A DNA stretch of 64,000 nt from contig CALUJM010000002.1 in assembly GCA_944320975.1 (NCBI GenBank), positions 62,001-126,000 of the forward strand, written 5' to 3'. The notes below the pieces were generated by a model that made no database searches, was not told where the DNA came from, and saw nothing but the letters and a program-made list of their open reading frames with translations. The number at the start of each line of letters is the position of its first letter. The first letter of the stretch is position 1. The position numbers were made by a program, and so were the translations under genes. The DNA is from an uncultured Atopobiaceae bacterium. GTDB taxonomy: Bacteria > Actinomycetota > Coriobacteriia > Coriobacteriales > Atopobiaceae. Below are positions 30,609 through 38,440 of the stretch, in pieces.

Positions 30609-31700
30609 CTAGTCCTTGTCCTCGTACTTGTCGGCGAGGTCTTCCACGTCCTGGTCCCCGAACTTCTCGAGCGGGGTGTTGAGGATGTCCTCCATCCTCT
30701 GCTGCTCCTCGTCCTGCTTGGCCTTGCGGCGCCTCACGACGTAGGCGATCGCACCGCCCGCGGCGATGACGAGGATCACTCCTCCCACGACGAGCATGGT
30801 GGTCTGGCCGCGCTGCTCGTCCTCGGTGGCGGCCATGATGCGGTCCGCGGTCTCGGAGAAGGCGTCGGAGAACACCTCCTCGTCGGTGTCGGCGTTGTTG
30901 TAGGCGTCGTTGAGCTCGTCGGCGAGCACGTTCAGGGCCTCAGCGTCCATGATCGAGGAGGCCTCGGTGCCAATGGCGTAGCCGCAGGTGAACGAGCCTG
31001 CGCCGTCGTCGCAGAAGACGAGCAGGAAGTGGCCCTCGTCGTTGAAGAGCTGCGGGTAGAGCTCCTCGGCAGCAGCGCTCAGCTCGGCCGTGGACGTGCT
31101 CGTGCCGTTGGGCAGGATGTAGACGTAGGGCTGCACACCGGTCTTGTCGAAGAACTCCTCGAGTCCGCGGGTGAGGCGGCCGGCGTCGTAGATCCAGTCG
31201 CCGTCCTCGTCGGTGTAGTAGTCGGTGCGGTTGACGGCGTCCGCGGGGAGCTTCTCGCGGACGGTCGACGAGGTCTGGCCCGACGTGACGTAGGCAGTGT
31301 CGCCGCCCGCGCCCGTTCCGCCGCCGCAGGTGGAGAGCCCCGTGGTCAGCACCGCGATGAGCAGCGCCGCAAGGACGATGCCCAGCAGGCCGCCGAGGCA
31401 CCCGCCGCAGCCGCACCCGTTGCCGCCCATGGCGACCGGCATGCCCACGGTGGGGCGACGGAAGCCGCCCATGCCGCCGAAGAAGGGCATGTGGAAGCTC
31501 GGACGGGGCATGTAGCCGCCGCGCGGGCCGGGGGGCGGGCCTCCTGCGGGTCCACCCGCGGGGCGCGGGCCAAAGCCGCCAGAGCGACCTCCCGAGCGGC
31601 CGCCACCGGAGAAGCCCCCAGAGCGCCTGCCGCCGCCCGAGAACCCGCCGCTGCGACCCCCGCCGGAGAAGCCGCCTCCGCCTCCGCCCGACCTGCCCAT
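30609..31700 (-). CDS. TPM-domain membrane protein with Gly/Arg-rich head
   Basis: 363 residues. Residues 1-65 are Gly/Ser/Arg repeats (GGGGGGFSGGG, GGRSGGFSGGG and similar), then a Pro/Met-rich stretch and GCGCGGC. Hydrophobic segment at about 83-103, a TPM domain at about 120-275 (LTRGLEEFFDKTGVQPYVYI, FNDEGHFLLVFCDDG), a second helix near 300-320 and a charged tail. The start at 31700 is preceded by AAGGGCGG; the longer frame from 31841 overlaps a repeat. TPM proteins act with PspA or in photosystem repair elsewhere; here envelope stress is the likely context. Confidence 0.8.
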   Translation of the reverse strand: MGRSGGGGGGFSGGGRSGGFSGGGRRSGGFSGGGRSGGRSGGFGPRPAGGPAGGPPPGPRGGYMPRPSFHMPFFGGMGGFRRPTVGMPVAMGGNGCGCGGCLGGLLGIVLAALLIAVLTTGLSTCGGGTGAGGDTAYVTSGQTSSTVREKLPADAVNRTDYYTDEDGDWIYDAGRLTRGLEEFFDKTGVQPYVYILPNGTSTSTAELSAAAEELYPQLFNDEGHFLLVFCDDGAGSFTCGYAIGTEASSIMDAEALNVLADELNDAYNNADTDEEVFSDAFSETADRIMAATEDEQRGQTTMLVVGGVILVIAAGGAIAYVVRRRKAKQDEEQQRMEDILNTPLEKFGDQDVEDLADKYEDKD

Positions 31701-31786
31701 GCGTCCGCCCTTCTCGTTACTCTGCCTGTCGTTAAGTATGCCCGATTTCAGCTCGGCCCGCCTGGGTTCAACCCACGCGATGGGCC

Positions 31787-31854
31787 GCCGAGTAAGAGGA
31801 ATATGCGTGAAACGCGGCCCTGAAGCCGCGTTTCTCGTCAAAAGCTCTTACTCG
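31787..31854. repeat. GAGTAAGAGAAATATGCG element (copy 1)
   Basis: Outer arms CCGAGTAAGAG and CTCTTACTCG, with an inner hairpin AACGCGGC/GCCGCGTT. Related to copies at 50701-50772 and 62100-62200, which share GAGTAAGAGAAATATGCG. Confidence 0.85.
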
Positions 31855-31871
31855 ATGGTTGTCGGCCGAGG

Positions 31872-32306
31872 CTAGACGCCCAGAGCCATCTGCTTGGCGC
31901 GGTCCATCAGGACGCCAACGGCCTCGTAGGGCTCCCAGACGTTGGTGACGGAGGAGTCCATGGGGCACTGGCCGTTCTTGGCGCGGTTCTGGATGTGGCG
32001 GACGAGCGTGTCGTAGCTCGTCGCGATGCCCGAGGCCAGGAGCACGGCGCGGCCGGTCCAGGACATGACGGGGGAGAAGACGGCATCGGGGCCCAGCACG
32101 GCGTAGAGCAGCGCCGGGGCCTTGCCCACGACCTTGTCGGCGACGGCGAAGCCGCGCAGGCTGTGGCCCTCCTTGATCATGCGGAGGAGCGGCTTGACGC
32201 CGCGCTCGCGGCAGACGTGAATCTCGTCCCCGCGCACGGCGACGAGGGTGGCGTCCTTCTCGGCGATGAGCAGGGCTCGGGCAAGGTCGAGGTCGGTGGC
32301 GTCCAT
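31872..32306 (-). CDS. DUF1893-domain protein
   Basis: 144 residues. Matches the DUF1893 pattern: LARALLIAEKDATLVAVRGDEI, then VADKVVGKAPALLYAVLG, an I-x-N-R-x-x-N-G-Q-C-P-M-D block and a hydrophobic C-terminus. Small cytosolic protein of unknown biochemical function, related in fold to cytidine deaminase-like proteins by family annotation. Flanked by two different repeat families. Confidence 0.8.
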   Translation of the reverse strand: MDATDLDLARALLIAEKDATLVAVRGDEIHVCRERGVKPLLRMIKEGHSLRGFAVADKVVGKAPALLYAVLGPDAVFSPVMSWTGRAVLLASGIATSYDTLVRHIQNRAKNGQCPMDSSVTNVWEPYEAVGVLMDRAKQMALGV

Positions 32307-32412
32307 GTCTTCAATCCTCCCAGATCTGTGGGTGAATCCAAGTCAGCGGGTACTCTATCACAACGGTTGAGGCCGGCAATACCGCTCACCGAAATCGATA
32401 TCACAGGTCGGA

Positions 32413-32484
32413 TGTGACAATTAGGACAGGTTGGATTGTCACATGCCCAGATATGTGACAATCCAACCTGTCCTAATTGTCACA
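32413..32484. repeat. REP pair upstream of the transposase
   Basis: REP units 32413-32443 and 32454-32484 in inverted orientation around TGCCCAGATA. TTGG subtype, as at 29773-29905. Lies 118 bases before the RAYT start. Confidence 0.92.
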
Positions 32485-32601
32485 TTGGGCAAAAGATATA
32501 CCGAAATGCCAGACCGCTGCCTCACCCTGTTCACCGTTTTTTGCTTGCGCCCATTGGCGGAACTTGCTTGCATACCCCCAACCGGTGAGAGGAGGCAGAC
32601 A

Positions 32602-33381
32602 GTGACGAGGGTTGCGCGAGAGGTTTCCGAGTCGGGGTTCTACCATGTCGTGTTCAGGGGGAACGGTCGCCAGGAGCTCTTTCTGAGCGAAGCCGACAGA
32701 ATCGTGATGGTCAAGCTGCTTGAGAGGACAAGCAGGAAGGAGGGCGTGAGGATAGTGGCATGGTGCCTGATGGGCAATCATGTTCATCTGCTCGTCAGGG
32801 ACGAATCCTCGCGGCTGAGCGCCTTCATGCATTGCCTGCTCACGGGGTACGCAAGGTATTTCAATCAAAAGAATGGACATGTGGGGCACGTCTTTCAGGA
32901 GCGCTTCTCAAGCTTCCCAATAAACGACGATGCCTATCTGCTGGCGACGCTGCGATACATCCATCAAAATCCCGAGCGCGCGGGGATATGTCGGGCGGAG
33001 ACATATCGATGGAGCAGCTTTGGGGAGTATGTGGGCAGGGAGGATGTTCGCTGCCCGCCCATCACGGACATTGAGGAAATGCTCGACCTGCTTGGCGGTG
33101 CTTCGGACTTTACGAATCTGTGTGCGACGACCCCTCGTCCGGGCGTTGGCGTGCGGTGTCATGAGGCGGGCATGTCTGACGAGGAAGCGCGTGTATTGGC
33201 GGCGAGCATCTTATGGGACGCCGGATTGGGGACCTTGGGAGAGGTGAAGGCTCTTGCTGCTGGAGAGAGGGGGCGAGCGCTTCGGCTGCTTCTCGAGGGA
33301 GGTTTCTCCATACGTCAGGTCGAGCGTCTGACGGGAGTGGGGAGGGGAGTGATCTCCCGGGCACGGTCGAGGAAGGAGTGA
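32602..33381 (+). CDS. REP-associated tyrosine transposase (RAYT, Y1_Tnp family)
   Basis: 259 residues. The HUH motif is H60-V-H62 in GNHVHLLV; candidate catalytic tyrosines are Y83 and Y86 in GYARYFNQKNG. Further family blocks are FYHVVFRGNGRQELF, GHVFQERFSS and LRYIHQNPERAGI. A C-terminal region from about residue 185 looks like a helix-turn-helix (GFSIRQVERLTGVGRGVISR). GTG start with GAGAGGAGG. GC content is visibly lower and codons such as AGG and ATA more frequent than in neighbours, a sign of transfer. It is single-copy and lacks IS200 ends, but REP units of one family lie on both sides, the arrangement known for RAYT-REP systems. Confidence 0.9.
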   Translation: MTRVAREVSESGFYHVVFRGNGRQELFLSEADRIVMVKLLERTSRKEGVRIVAWCLMGNHVHLLVRDESSRLSAFMHCLLTGYARYFNQKNGHVGHVFQERFSSFPINDDAYLLATLRYIHQNPERAGICRAETYRWSSFGEYVGREDVRCPPITDIEEMLDLLGGASDFTNLCATTPRPGVGVRCHEAGMSDEEARVLAASILWDAGLGTLGEVKALAAGERGRALRLLLEGGFSIRQVERLTGVGRGVISRARSRKE

Positions 33382-33407
33382 GGGTCGGCGGGGGGCTGCG
33401 GAACAAA

Positions 33408-33440
33408 ATCGGGCCCGTGGCGTGATGCCACGGGCCCGAT
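33408..33440. terminator. Hairpin between RAYT and GGGtGRT genes
   Basis: 14-base arms ATCGGGCCCGTGGC/GCCACGGGCCCGAT with a 5-base loop. Suited to terminate both convergent genes; abuts the REP unit that follows. Confidence 0.8.
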
Positions 33441-33470
33441 GTGACAATTTAACCTGTCCTAATTGTCACA
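33440..33470. repeat. Single REP unit downstream of the transposase
   Basis: One 31-bp unit of the TTAA subtype. Its end touches the stop codon of the next gene (CTA at 33471-33473 read on the minus strand). Confidence 0.9.
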
Positions 33471-34475
33471 CTAGCCGTTGAGCGCGGCGTTGACGGCGAC
33501 GGCGCAGGCGACGGTCGCACCGACCATGGGGTTGTTGCCCATGCCGATGAGGCCCATCATGTCGACGTGCGCGGGCACCGAGGAGGAGCCGGCGAACTGG
33601 GCGCTGGAGTGCATGCGGCCCATGGTGTCGGTCATGCCGTAGGAGGCGGGGCCGGCAGCCATGTTGTCCGGGTGCAGCGTGCGGCCGGTGCCGCCGCCGG
33701 AGGCCACGGAGAAGTACTTCTTGCCGGCGAGGACGCGCTCCTTGAAGTAGGTGCCAGCCACGGGGTGCTGGAAGCGCGTCGGGTTGGTGGAGTTGCCGGT
33801 GATCGAGATGTCGACGTTCTCGTGCCACATGATGGCAACGCCCTCGCGGACGTCGTCGGCGCCGTAGCAGTTGACCTCGGCGCGCGGGCCGTCGGAGTAC
33901 GGAATCTTCTCGACGACCTTGAGCTCGCCGGTGAAGTAGTCGAACTGGGTCTTCACGTAGGTGAAGCCGTTGATGCGGGCGATGATCTGGGCGGCGTCCT
34001 TGCCGAGGCCGTTCAGGATGACGCGCAGCGGCTTCTTGCGGGCCTTGTTGGCGTTGAGCGCGATGCCGATGGCGCCCTCGGCGGCCGCGAAGGACTCGTG
34101 GCCGGCCAGGAACGCGAAGCACTCGGTGTCGTCACCGAGGAGCATGGCGCCCAGGTCGCCGTGGCCCTTGCCGACCTTGCGGTCCTCGGCGACGGAGCCG
34201 GGGACGCAGAAGGCCTGGAGGCCCTCGCCGATCATGGCGGCGGCCTCAGAGGCGCTCGTGGCGCCCTTCTTGATGGCGATGGCGCAGCCGCAGACGTAGG
34301 CCCACTTGGCGTTCTCGAACGCGATGGACTGGACGCCCTCGACGATCTCGCGCGGGTTCACGCCCTTGTCGAGGCAGATCTGCTCGGCCTCCTCGAGGGA
34401 GGAGATGCCGTTCTCAGCGAGCACCTTGTTGATCTTGTCGATGCGGCGCTCATAGCCCTCAAACGAAACTGCCAT
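33471..34475 (-). CDS. GGGtGRT protein
   Basis: 334 residues with the name-giving motif GGGTGRT (SVASGGGTGRTLHPDN). The family is found in anaerobes, usually beside an Fe-S scaffold-like gene, as here; its biochemical role is not established. Other features: conserved Cys in VCGCAIAIKKG and CVPGSVAEDRKVGKGHGDLG. Forms an operon with the gene at 34494-35228 (18 bases apart). Confidence 0.85.
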   Translation of the reverse strand: MAVSFEGYERRIDKINKVLAENGISSLEEAEQICLDKGVNPREIVEGVQSIAFENAKWAYVCGCAIAIKKGATSASEAAAMIGEGLQAFCVPGSVAEDRKVGKGHGDLGAMLLGDDTECFAFLAGHESFAAAEGAIGIALNANKARKKPLRVILNGLGKDAAQIIARINGFTYVKTQFDYFTGELKVVEKIPYSDGPRAEVNCYGADDVREGVAIMWHENVDISITGNSTNPTRFQHPVAGTYFKERVLAGKKYFSVASGGGTGRTLHPDNMAAGPASYGMTDTMGRMHSSAQFAGSSSVPAHVDMMGLIGMGNNPMVGATVACAVAVNAALNG

Positions 34476-34493
34476 TTGGTTTTCCCTCCCTTT

Positions 34494-35228
34494 CTACTCG
34501 TGAACGGGGAAGACGTTGGCGACCGTGTGGGTCTCCTCGTCCGTGCGCGGGTCGATGTACTTGGCGGCGTTCTCCCACTGGCCGTAGTGGCCCATGGCGC
34601 CGGCGATGGCGTCCTCGGGGGTCTTGCCGGCCTTGAGGGCCTCGGTGAACTTGCCGAGGTTCAGGAACTCGAAGGCGATGATCTCGTTGTTCTCGTTGAG
34701 CGCCATGCGGGTGACGTAGCCCTGGGCGAGCTCGAGGTAGCGGGCGCCCTTGGCCTTGGTGCCGAACATGGTGCCGACCTGGGTGCGCAGGCCCTTGCCG
34801 AGGTCGTCGAGGGAGGCGCCGACGGGCAGGCCGTCCTCGGAGAAGGCGGTCTGGGAGCGGCCGTAGACGATCTGGAGGAACAGCTCGCGCATGGCGACGT
34901 TGATGGCGTCGCAGACGAGGTCGGTGTTCAGGGCCTCGAGGATGGTCTTGCCCGGGAGGATCTCGGAGGCCATGGCGGCGGAGTGGGTCATGCCGGAGCA
35001 GCCGAGGGTCTCGACGAGGCACTCCTCGATGACGCCCTCCTTGACGTTAAGGGTGAGCTTGCAGGCACCCTGCTGGGGCGCGCACCAGCCCACGCCGTGC
35101 GTGAGGCCGGAGATGTCCTTGATCTCCTTGGCCTGGACCCACTTGCCCTCCTCGGGGATGGGCGCGGGGCCGTGATATGCGCCCTTGGCGACGGGGCACA
35201 TATTCTCGACTTCTGCGGAATACTGCAT
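34494..35228 (-). CDS. NifU/IscU-like iron-sulfur cluster scaffold protein
   Basis: 244 residues. Cysteines in GVGWCAPQQGAC and ETLGCSGMTHSAA resemble the cluster-binding region of NifU_N/IscU proteins, set in a longer protein than IscU (about 130). The ATG at 35228 has GGAGAGGAG upstream. First gene of the pair with the GGGtGRT gene; the pair probably handles Fe-S assembly or repair. No cysteine desulfurase is nearby. Confidence 0.75.
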   Translation of the reverse strand: MQYSAEVENMCPVAKGAYHGPAPIPEEGKWVQAKEIKDISGLTHGVGWCAPQQGACKLTLNVKEGVIEECLVETLGCSGMTHSAAMASEILPGKTILEALNTDLVCDAINVAMRELFLQIVYGRSQTAFSEDGLPVGASLDDLGKGLRTQVGTMFGTKAKGARYLELAQGYVTRMALNENNEIIAFEFLNLGKFTEALKAGKTPEDAIAGAMGHYGQWENAAKYIDPRTDEETHTVANVFPVHE

Positions 35229-35377
35229 GTAATGCTCCTCTCCGTGGTGTTGAGGTCGGTGCCATGCGACCGGCCCTTGCCAGCCAGGGTCTAGTTTACG
35301 GCAAAACGGTCCGCGCATGAGTCCCGACAGCGTCGTTTTTCGGGCGCTCGCTCGCCGGCGCCCCGCGAGTGGGCTGC

Positions 35378-35383
35378 TATAAT
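35378..35383 (+). promoter_or_regulatory. -10 element for a probably leaderless transcript
   Basis: Perfect TATAAT whose last base is 8 bases before the ATG of the EamA gene, where no ribosome site exists. Transcription would start at or next to the start codon. No good -35 is visible. Confidence 0.5.
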
Positions 35384-35391
35384 CGCGCTCC

Positions 35392-36363
35392 ATGAGCACA
35401 GAGAAGAACATAGCTGCCGAGAAGGACGCGCGCCCCGCGCCCCGCGCCGTGCCCTCGTGGGTCTGGAAGGTCTCCCTCGCCGCCTGCGCGGCGATCTGGG
35501 GAGGCTCCTTCGTCGTGATGAAGGACACCCTCGACGTCATCCCCCCGGCGTGGCTGATGGGCATCCGCTTCGCCGCCTCGGCCATCATCGTGGGGGCCCT
35601 CTTCTGGCGCACCCTGCGCGACAACTTCGACCTGAGCCACCTCGCGATGGGCGCCATCCTCGGCGTGGCGTCGGGCTCGGCCTTCGTGGTGCAAAACATC
35701 GGCCTCGACGACACCACCCCCGGGCGCAACGCCTTCCTCACGGCCACGTACTGCGTGATGGTGCCGTTCATCAACTGGGCGGTGACGCGGCGGCGCCCCG
35801 CTGCCAACAACCTCGTCGCCGCGCTGCTCGCGATCGTGGGCGTGGGGCTGGTCGCCCTGGGCGACGACCTCTCTCTGATCATGAGCGGGGGCGACTGGCT
35901 CACGCTGGTCGCCGCGGTGCTCTTCGCCGTGCACATCGTGCTCGTGGCGCGCTTCTCCTCCGCGCACGACGTCATGACGCTCACGGTGGTCCAGCTCGCC
36001 GTGAGCGCGGTCGTGGCGCTCGGCACGGCGCTTCTCACGGAGGCGCCGCCCGACCCTGCGATCTTCTCGTCCGCCGACGTGTGGTTCTCCCTGGGATACC
36101 TCGTGCTGCTCTCGTCGTGCGTGTGCATGGTGGTCCAGAACCTGGGCCAGGCGCACGTCCCGCCCGCCCAGGCGTCGCTGCTGCTGTCGCTGGAGAGCGT
36201 CTTCGCCGTGGTCTCCAGCGTGATCTTCTACCACGAGCTCGTGACGCCGCGCATCGCCGTGGGCTTTGCGACCATCTTCGTGGCGGTGCTCGTGAGCGAG
36301 CTCTTCGTCGGTCGATTCAAAAGGGGACAGACCCCTTTTGAATCATCTGGGAGGGACGCATGA
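35392..36363 (+). CDS. EamA-family (DMT) transporter
   Basis: 323 residues with ten hydrophobic segments in two EamA halves (CAAIWGGSFVVMKDTLDVIPP and VFAVVSSVIFYHELVTPR). Metabolite or amino-acid exporters belong to this family; the substrate is unknown. The last 15 codons are encoded by a GGGGAC palindrome (36314-36344), which gives the odd tail FKRGQTPFESSGRDA. The stop overlaps the next gene's ATG. The N-terminus begins STEKN. Confidence 0.85.
   Translation: MSTEKNIAAEKDARPAPRAVPSWVWKVSLAACAAIWGGSFVVMKDTLDVIPPAWLMGIRFAASAIIVGALFWRTLRDNFDLSHLAMGAILGVASGSAFVVQNIGLDDTTPGRNAFLTATYCVMVPFINWAVTRRRPAANNLVAALLAIVGVGLVALGDDLSLIMSGGDWLTLVAAVLFAVHIVLVARFSSAHDVMTLTVVQLAVSAVVALGTALLTEAPPDPAIFSSADVWFSLGYLVLLSSCVCMVVQNLGQAHVPPAQASLLLSLESVFAVVSSVIFYHELVTPRIAVGFATIFVAVLVSELFVGRFKRGQTPFESSGRDA
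36314..36344. repeat. GGGGAC palindrome inside a coding region (copy 3)
   Basis: Arms GATTCAAAAGGGG and CCCCTTTTGAATC around ACAGA. Unlike the other copies it is translated, as the C-terminal tail of the EamA protein. Confidence 0.9.
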
Positions 36364-37253
36364 TCCAGGAGTTTGAGCCCGAGCGCACCTATGACAACCA
36401 CTTTGCCCCGCACGAGCCGGCGGAAGGCGACTACCTGCTGCACTACACGGAGGCGGGCTGCCTTGCGCGCGTCAGCCACGTCGGGCGCGCCGACGCCGAC
36501 GCAGGCGACTCGGGCGAGGTGGTCGAGCTTCCGCGCCTTGCCGACTACCCGCGCCGCCCGAGCCATGTGACCTATCTCTTCTCGCTGGGGGAGGAGCGCT
36601 TCTTCCTGGCGCTCGACGACCGCGTGGCGGCTCCGGCGGGCTTTGCCTACGAGTCGGTCAACTGGCTGCGCCGTGCCGAGCCCCAGCACCTGCTCTTTGC
36701 CGCGGCCACGGGCTCGCAGCTCGACCGCTGGTACCGTGACAACCGCTATTGCGGACGCTGCGGCTCGCCGACCGAGCTCGCCCCGGCGAGCCGCGAGATC
36801 GTGTGCCCGGAGTGCGCCCGCATCGTCTACCCCAAGATCTGCCCGGGCATCATCTGCGCCGTCACCAGCTGCGACGGCGATGACGAGAAGATCGTGCTCA
36901 CGCGCTACGCGGGGCGGACCACCGCGCTCTGGGCGCTCGTCGCCGGCTTCACCGAGATCGGGGAGCCGCTCGAGGACACGGTGCGCCGCGAGGTGATGGA
37001 GGAGGTTGGTCTTTCCGTCAAGAACCTGCGCTTCTACAAGAGCCAGCCGTGGAGCTTCACTGACACCCTGCTCGTGGGCTTCTGGTGCGAGGTGGACGGG
37101 GACCCGACGATCGCCGTGGACCGTTCCGAGCTCAAGGAGGCGCGCTGGTTCTCGCGCGACGAGATGCCGCTGGAGCGCACCGGCGACCGCGCGAGCCTCA
37201 CCGGCGAGATGATCGAGCGCTTCCGCCTGATGGGCCGCCGCGCCTGGGAGTGA
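36360..37253 (+). CDS. nudC: NADH pyrophosphatase / NAD-cap hydrolase
   Basis: 297 residues. A zinc ribbon CGRCG...CPEC precedes the Nudix box GFTEIGEPLEDTVRREVMEEVGL, followed by the NudC-specific SQPWSF motif. Cleaves NADH to NMNH and AMP; relatives also remove NAD caps from RNA. Translationally coupled to the EamA gene through ATGA. Confidence 0.92.
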   Translation: MIQEFEPERTYDNHFAPHEPAEGDYLLHYTEAGCLARVSHVGRADADAGDSGEVVELPRLADYPRRPSHVTYLFSLGEERFFLALDDRVAAPAGFAYESVNWLRRAEPQHLLFAAATGSQLDRWYRDNRYCGRCGSPTELAPASREIVCPECARIVYPKICPGIICAVTSCDGDDEKIVLTRYAGRTTALWALVAGFTEIGEPLEDTVRREVMEEVGLSVKNLRFYKSQPWSFTDTLLVGFWCEVDGDPTIAVDRSELKEARWFSRDEMPLERTGDRASLTGEMIERFRLMGRRAWE

Positions 37254-37336
37254 GCCGGGCGATCATCTCTGCGCATGAGAACGGGGCGGCGGGCAGTGCC
37301 CGTCACCCCGCGCCTTTGCATCTCGAAGGTGCGCCC

Positions 37337-37597
37337 CTACTGGTAGTTGCGCTCGCGAATCTCGCCGAGGGAGCGCTCGGCGTCCGCCTCCTCGGGGGAC
37401 AGGTAGTCGATGAGGTCGCCGGGCTTGCAGTTGAGCACCTGGCAGAGCGCCTCGAGGGTGGAGAACCTGACGCCGCGGATATGTCCGTTCTTGATGTTGG
37501 ACAGGTTGACCGTCGAGGTACCGATCCTCTTGGCGAGCTCAGTCGACGTGATCTTCCTCTCCGCCATAACGCGGTCGAGCCTCATGACAATGGGCAC
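37337..37597 (-). CDS. XRE-family regulator partnered with a DUF2975 protein
   Basis: 86 residues from GTG 37597 (P-I-V-M-R-L-D-R-V-M-A start, GGAGG upstream). HTH at about residues 12-50 (ITSTELAKRIGTSTVNLSNIKNG), then the typical RFSTLEALCQVLNCKPGDLIDYL. Such regulators commonly sit after DUF2975 genes and control the pair. An inverted repeat, TTAGACT/AGTCTAA (37623-37647), lies between the genes and may be an operator. Confidence 0.85.
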   Translation of the reverse strand: MPIVMRLDRVMAERKITSTELAKRIGTSTVNLSNIKNGHIRGVRFSTLEALCQVLNCKPGDLIDYLSPEEADAERSLGEIRERNYQ

Positions 37598-37643
37598 CTC
37601 GCCACCTCCGAAAGACGACTTCTTAGACTTAACAGATATTAGT

Positions 37644-38144
37644 CTAAACGAAAGAGTCAGAATCTTCCTTGAGGGCGTTTCCATATCGAACGACCATCGC
37701 GAGACACCCGAGAAAGATCACAATGGCCACGAGCTTGAGGTCGAGCTCGGTCTCGAGGATGCACGGGATCGGCGGGGCGGCGAGCGATCCCAGGTCGAAG
37801 GAGAGCTTGATCGCCGCCTCGAGCAGGACGCGCCCCACGAGCAGGCCGGCGGCCGCGAGCAGCCGAGCGGATTGGCCCGCGCCGAAGGGCGAGGCGTCGG
37901 CGCCGAAATGGCGCAGGAACTCGCCGAGAAGCAGGATGGCGGCGATGGCCGTCATCTGGGACAGGACGAGAAGCGCCTCGAAGAGAGGGTCTCCCCACAG
38001 CCCGGGAAGCTCCGCCGCGGGGAGCATCGCGCAGTGGACGGCCTCGGCAAGCAGGGCGAGCGCGGCGATCGAGTACAGGATGAGCGCTCCGGGAAGTGAG
38101 CAGCGTCGGGCGAGGCGGCGCTCGCCGACAAGGTGATCATTCAT
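37644..38144 (-). CDS. DUF2975-domain membrane protein
   Basis: 166 residues with four hydrophobic helices, near residues 18-38, 52-75, 95-115 and 132-152. Length and the following XRE gene fit the DUF2975 family. The ATG at 38144 has GGAG 7 bases upstream. Role unknown; probably an environmental-response membrane component. Confidence 0.7.
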   Translation of the reverse strand: MNDHLVGERRLARRCSLPGALILYSIAALALLAEAVHCAMLPAAELPGLWGDPLFEALLVLSQMTAIAAILLLGEFLRHFGADASPFGAGQSARLLAAAGLLVGRVLLEAAIKLSFDLGSLAAPPIPCILETELDLKLVAIVIFLGCLAMVVRYGNALKEDSDSFV

Positions 38145-38238
38145 GACACAACTCCAAATTAACTCTTGATGCTGATGCAAACGTGCAGCGGCCGCTCGGT
38201 TGCGGCCTGCTCTTGAACGGCTGATTGCCAGGCGTCAC
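38137..38238 (-). CDS. Possible 33-residue leader ORF before the DUF2975 gene
   Basis: GTG start with GGGAGGAG 4-5 bases upstream. The frame ends at a TGA overlapping the DUF2975 ATG by 8 bases, an arrangement suited to translational coupling. The sequence (MTPGNQPFKSRPQP...) is not membrane-like and not recognised. Could be chance. Confidence 0.3.
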   Translation of the reverse strand: MTPGNQPFKSRPQPSGRCTFASASRVNLELCHE

Positions 38239-38258
38239 CTCCTCCCGTCATCAACAGG

Positions 38259-38281
38259 CATCTAAGGGATTTTCTTAGATG
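38259..38281. promoter_or_regulatory. Candidate operator of the DUF2975/XRE unit
   Basis: Perfect 8-base arms CATCTAAG/CTTAGATG with a 7-base spacer, directly after a minus-strand TATATAT that could be a -10. A related dyad, TTAGACT/AGTCTAA, occurs between the two genes. The remaining AT-rich sequence to 38440 shows no gene. Confidence 0.5.
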
Positions 38282-38440
38282 ATATATATGGGGGGAGGTA
38301 GCTTGACGGGCAAGCCGCCAACGGCAGCGAAATAGGGATAATTGGTTATAGCCCTATGCTAATAATTACACTCAGTGAGTAGTGGACTATAATCCACAAT
38401 ATGAATTCAGAGATGCAGTGCCCCGCCTTTGCAGGGGCCC

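Noticed and set aside
38365..38393. Good promoter (ATTACA-17-TATAAT) on the plus strand
   Set aside because: It points into the antisense of the HAD gene with no recognisable product; the -10 lies in a GTGGA/TCCAC dyad and may be chance in AT-rich DNA.
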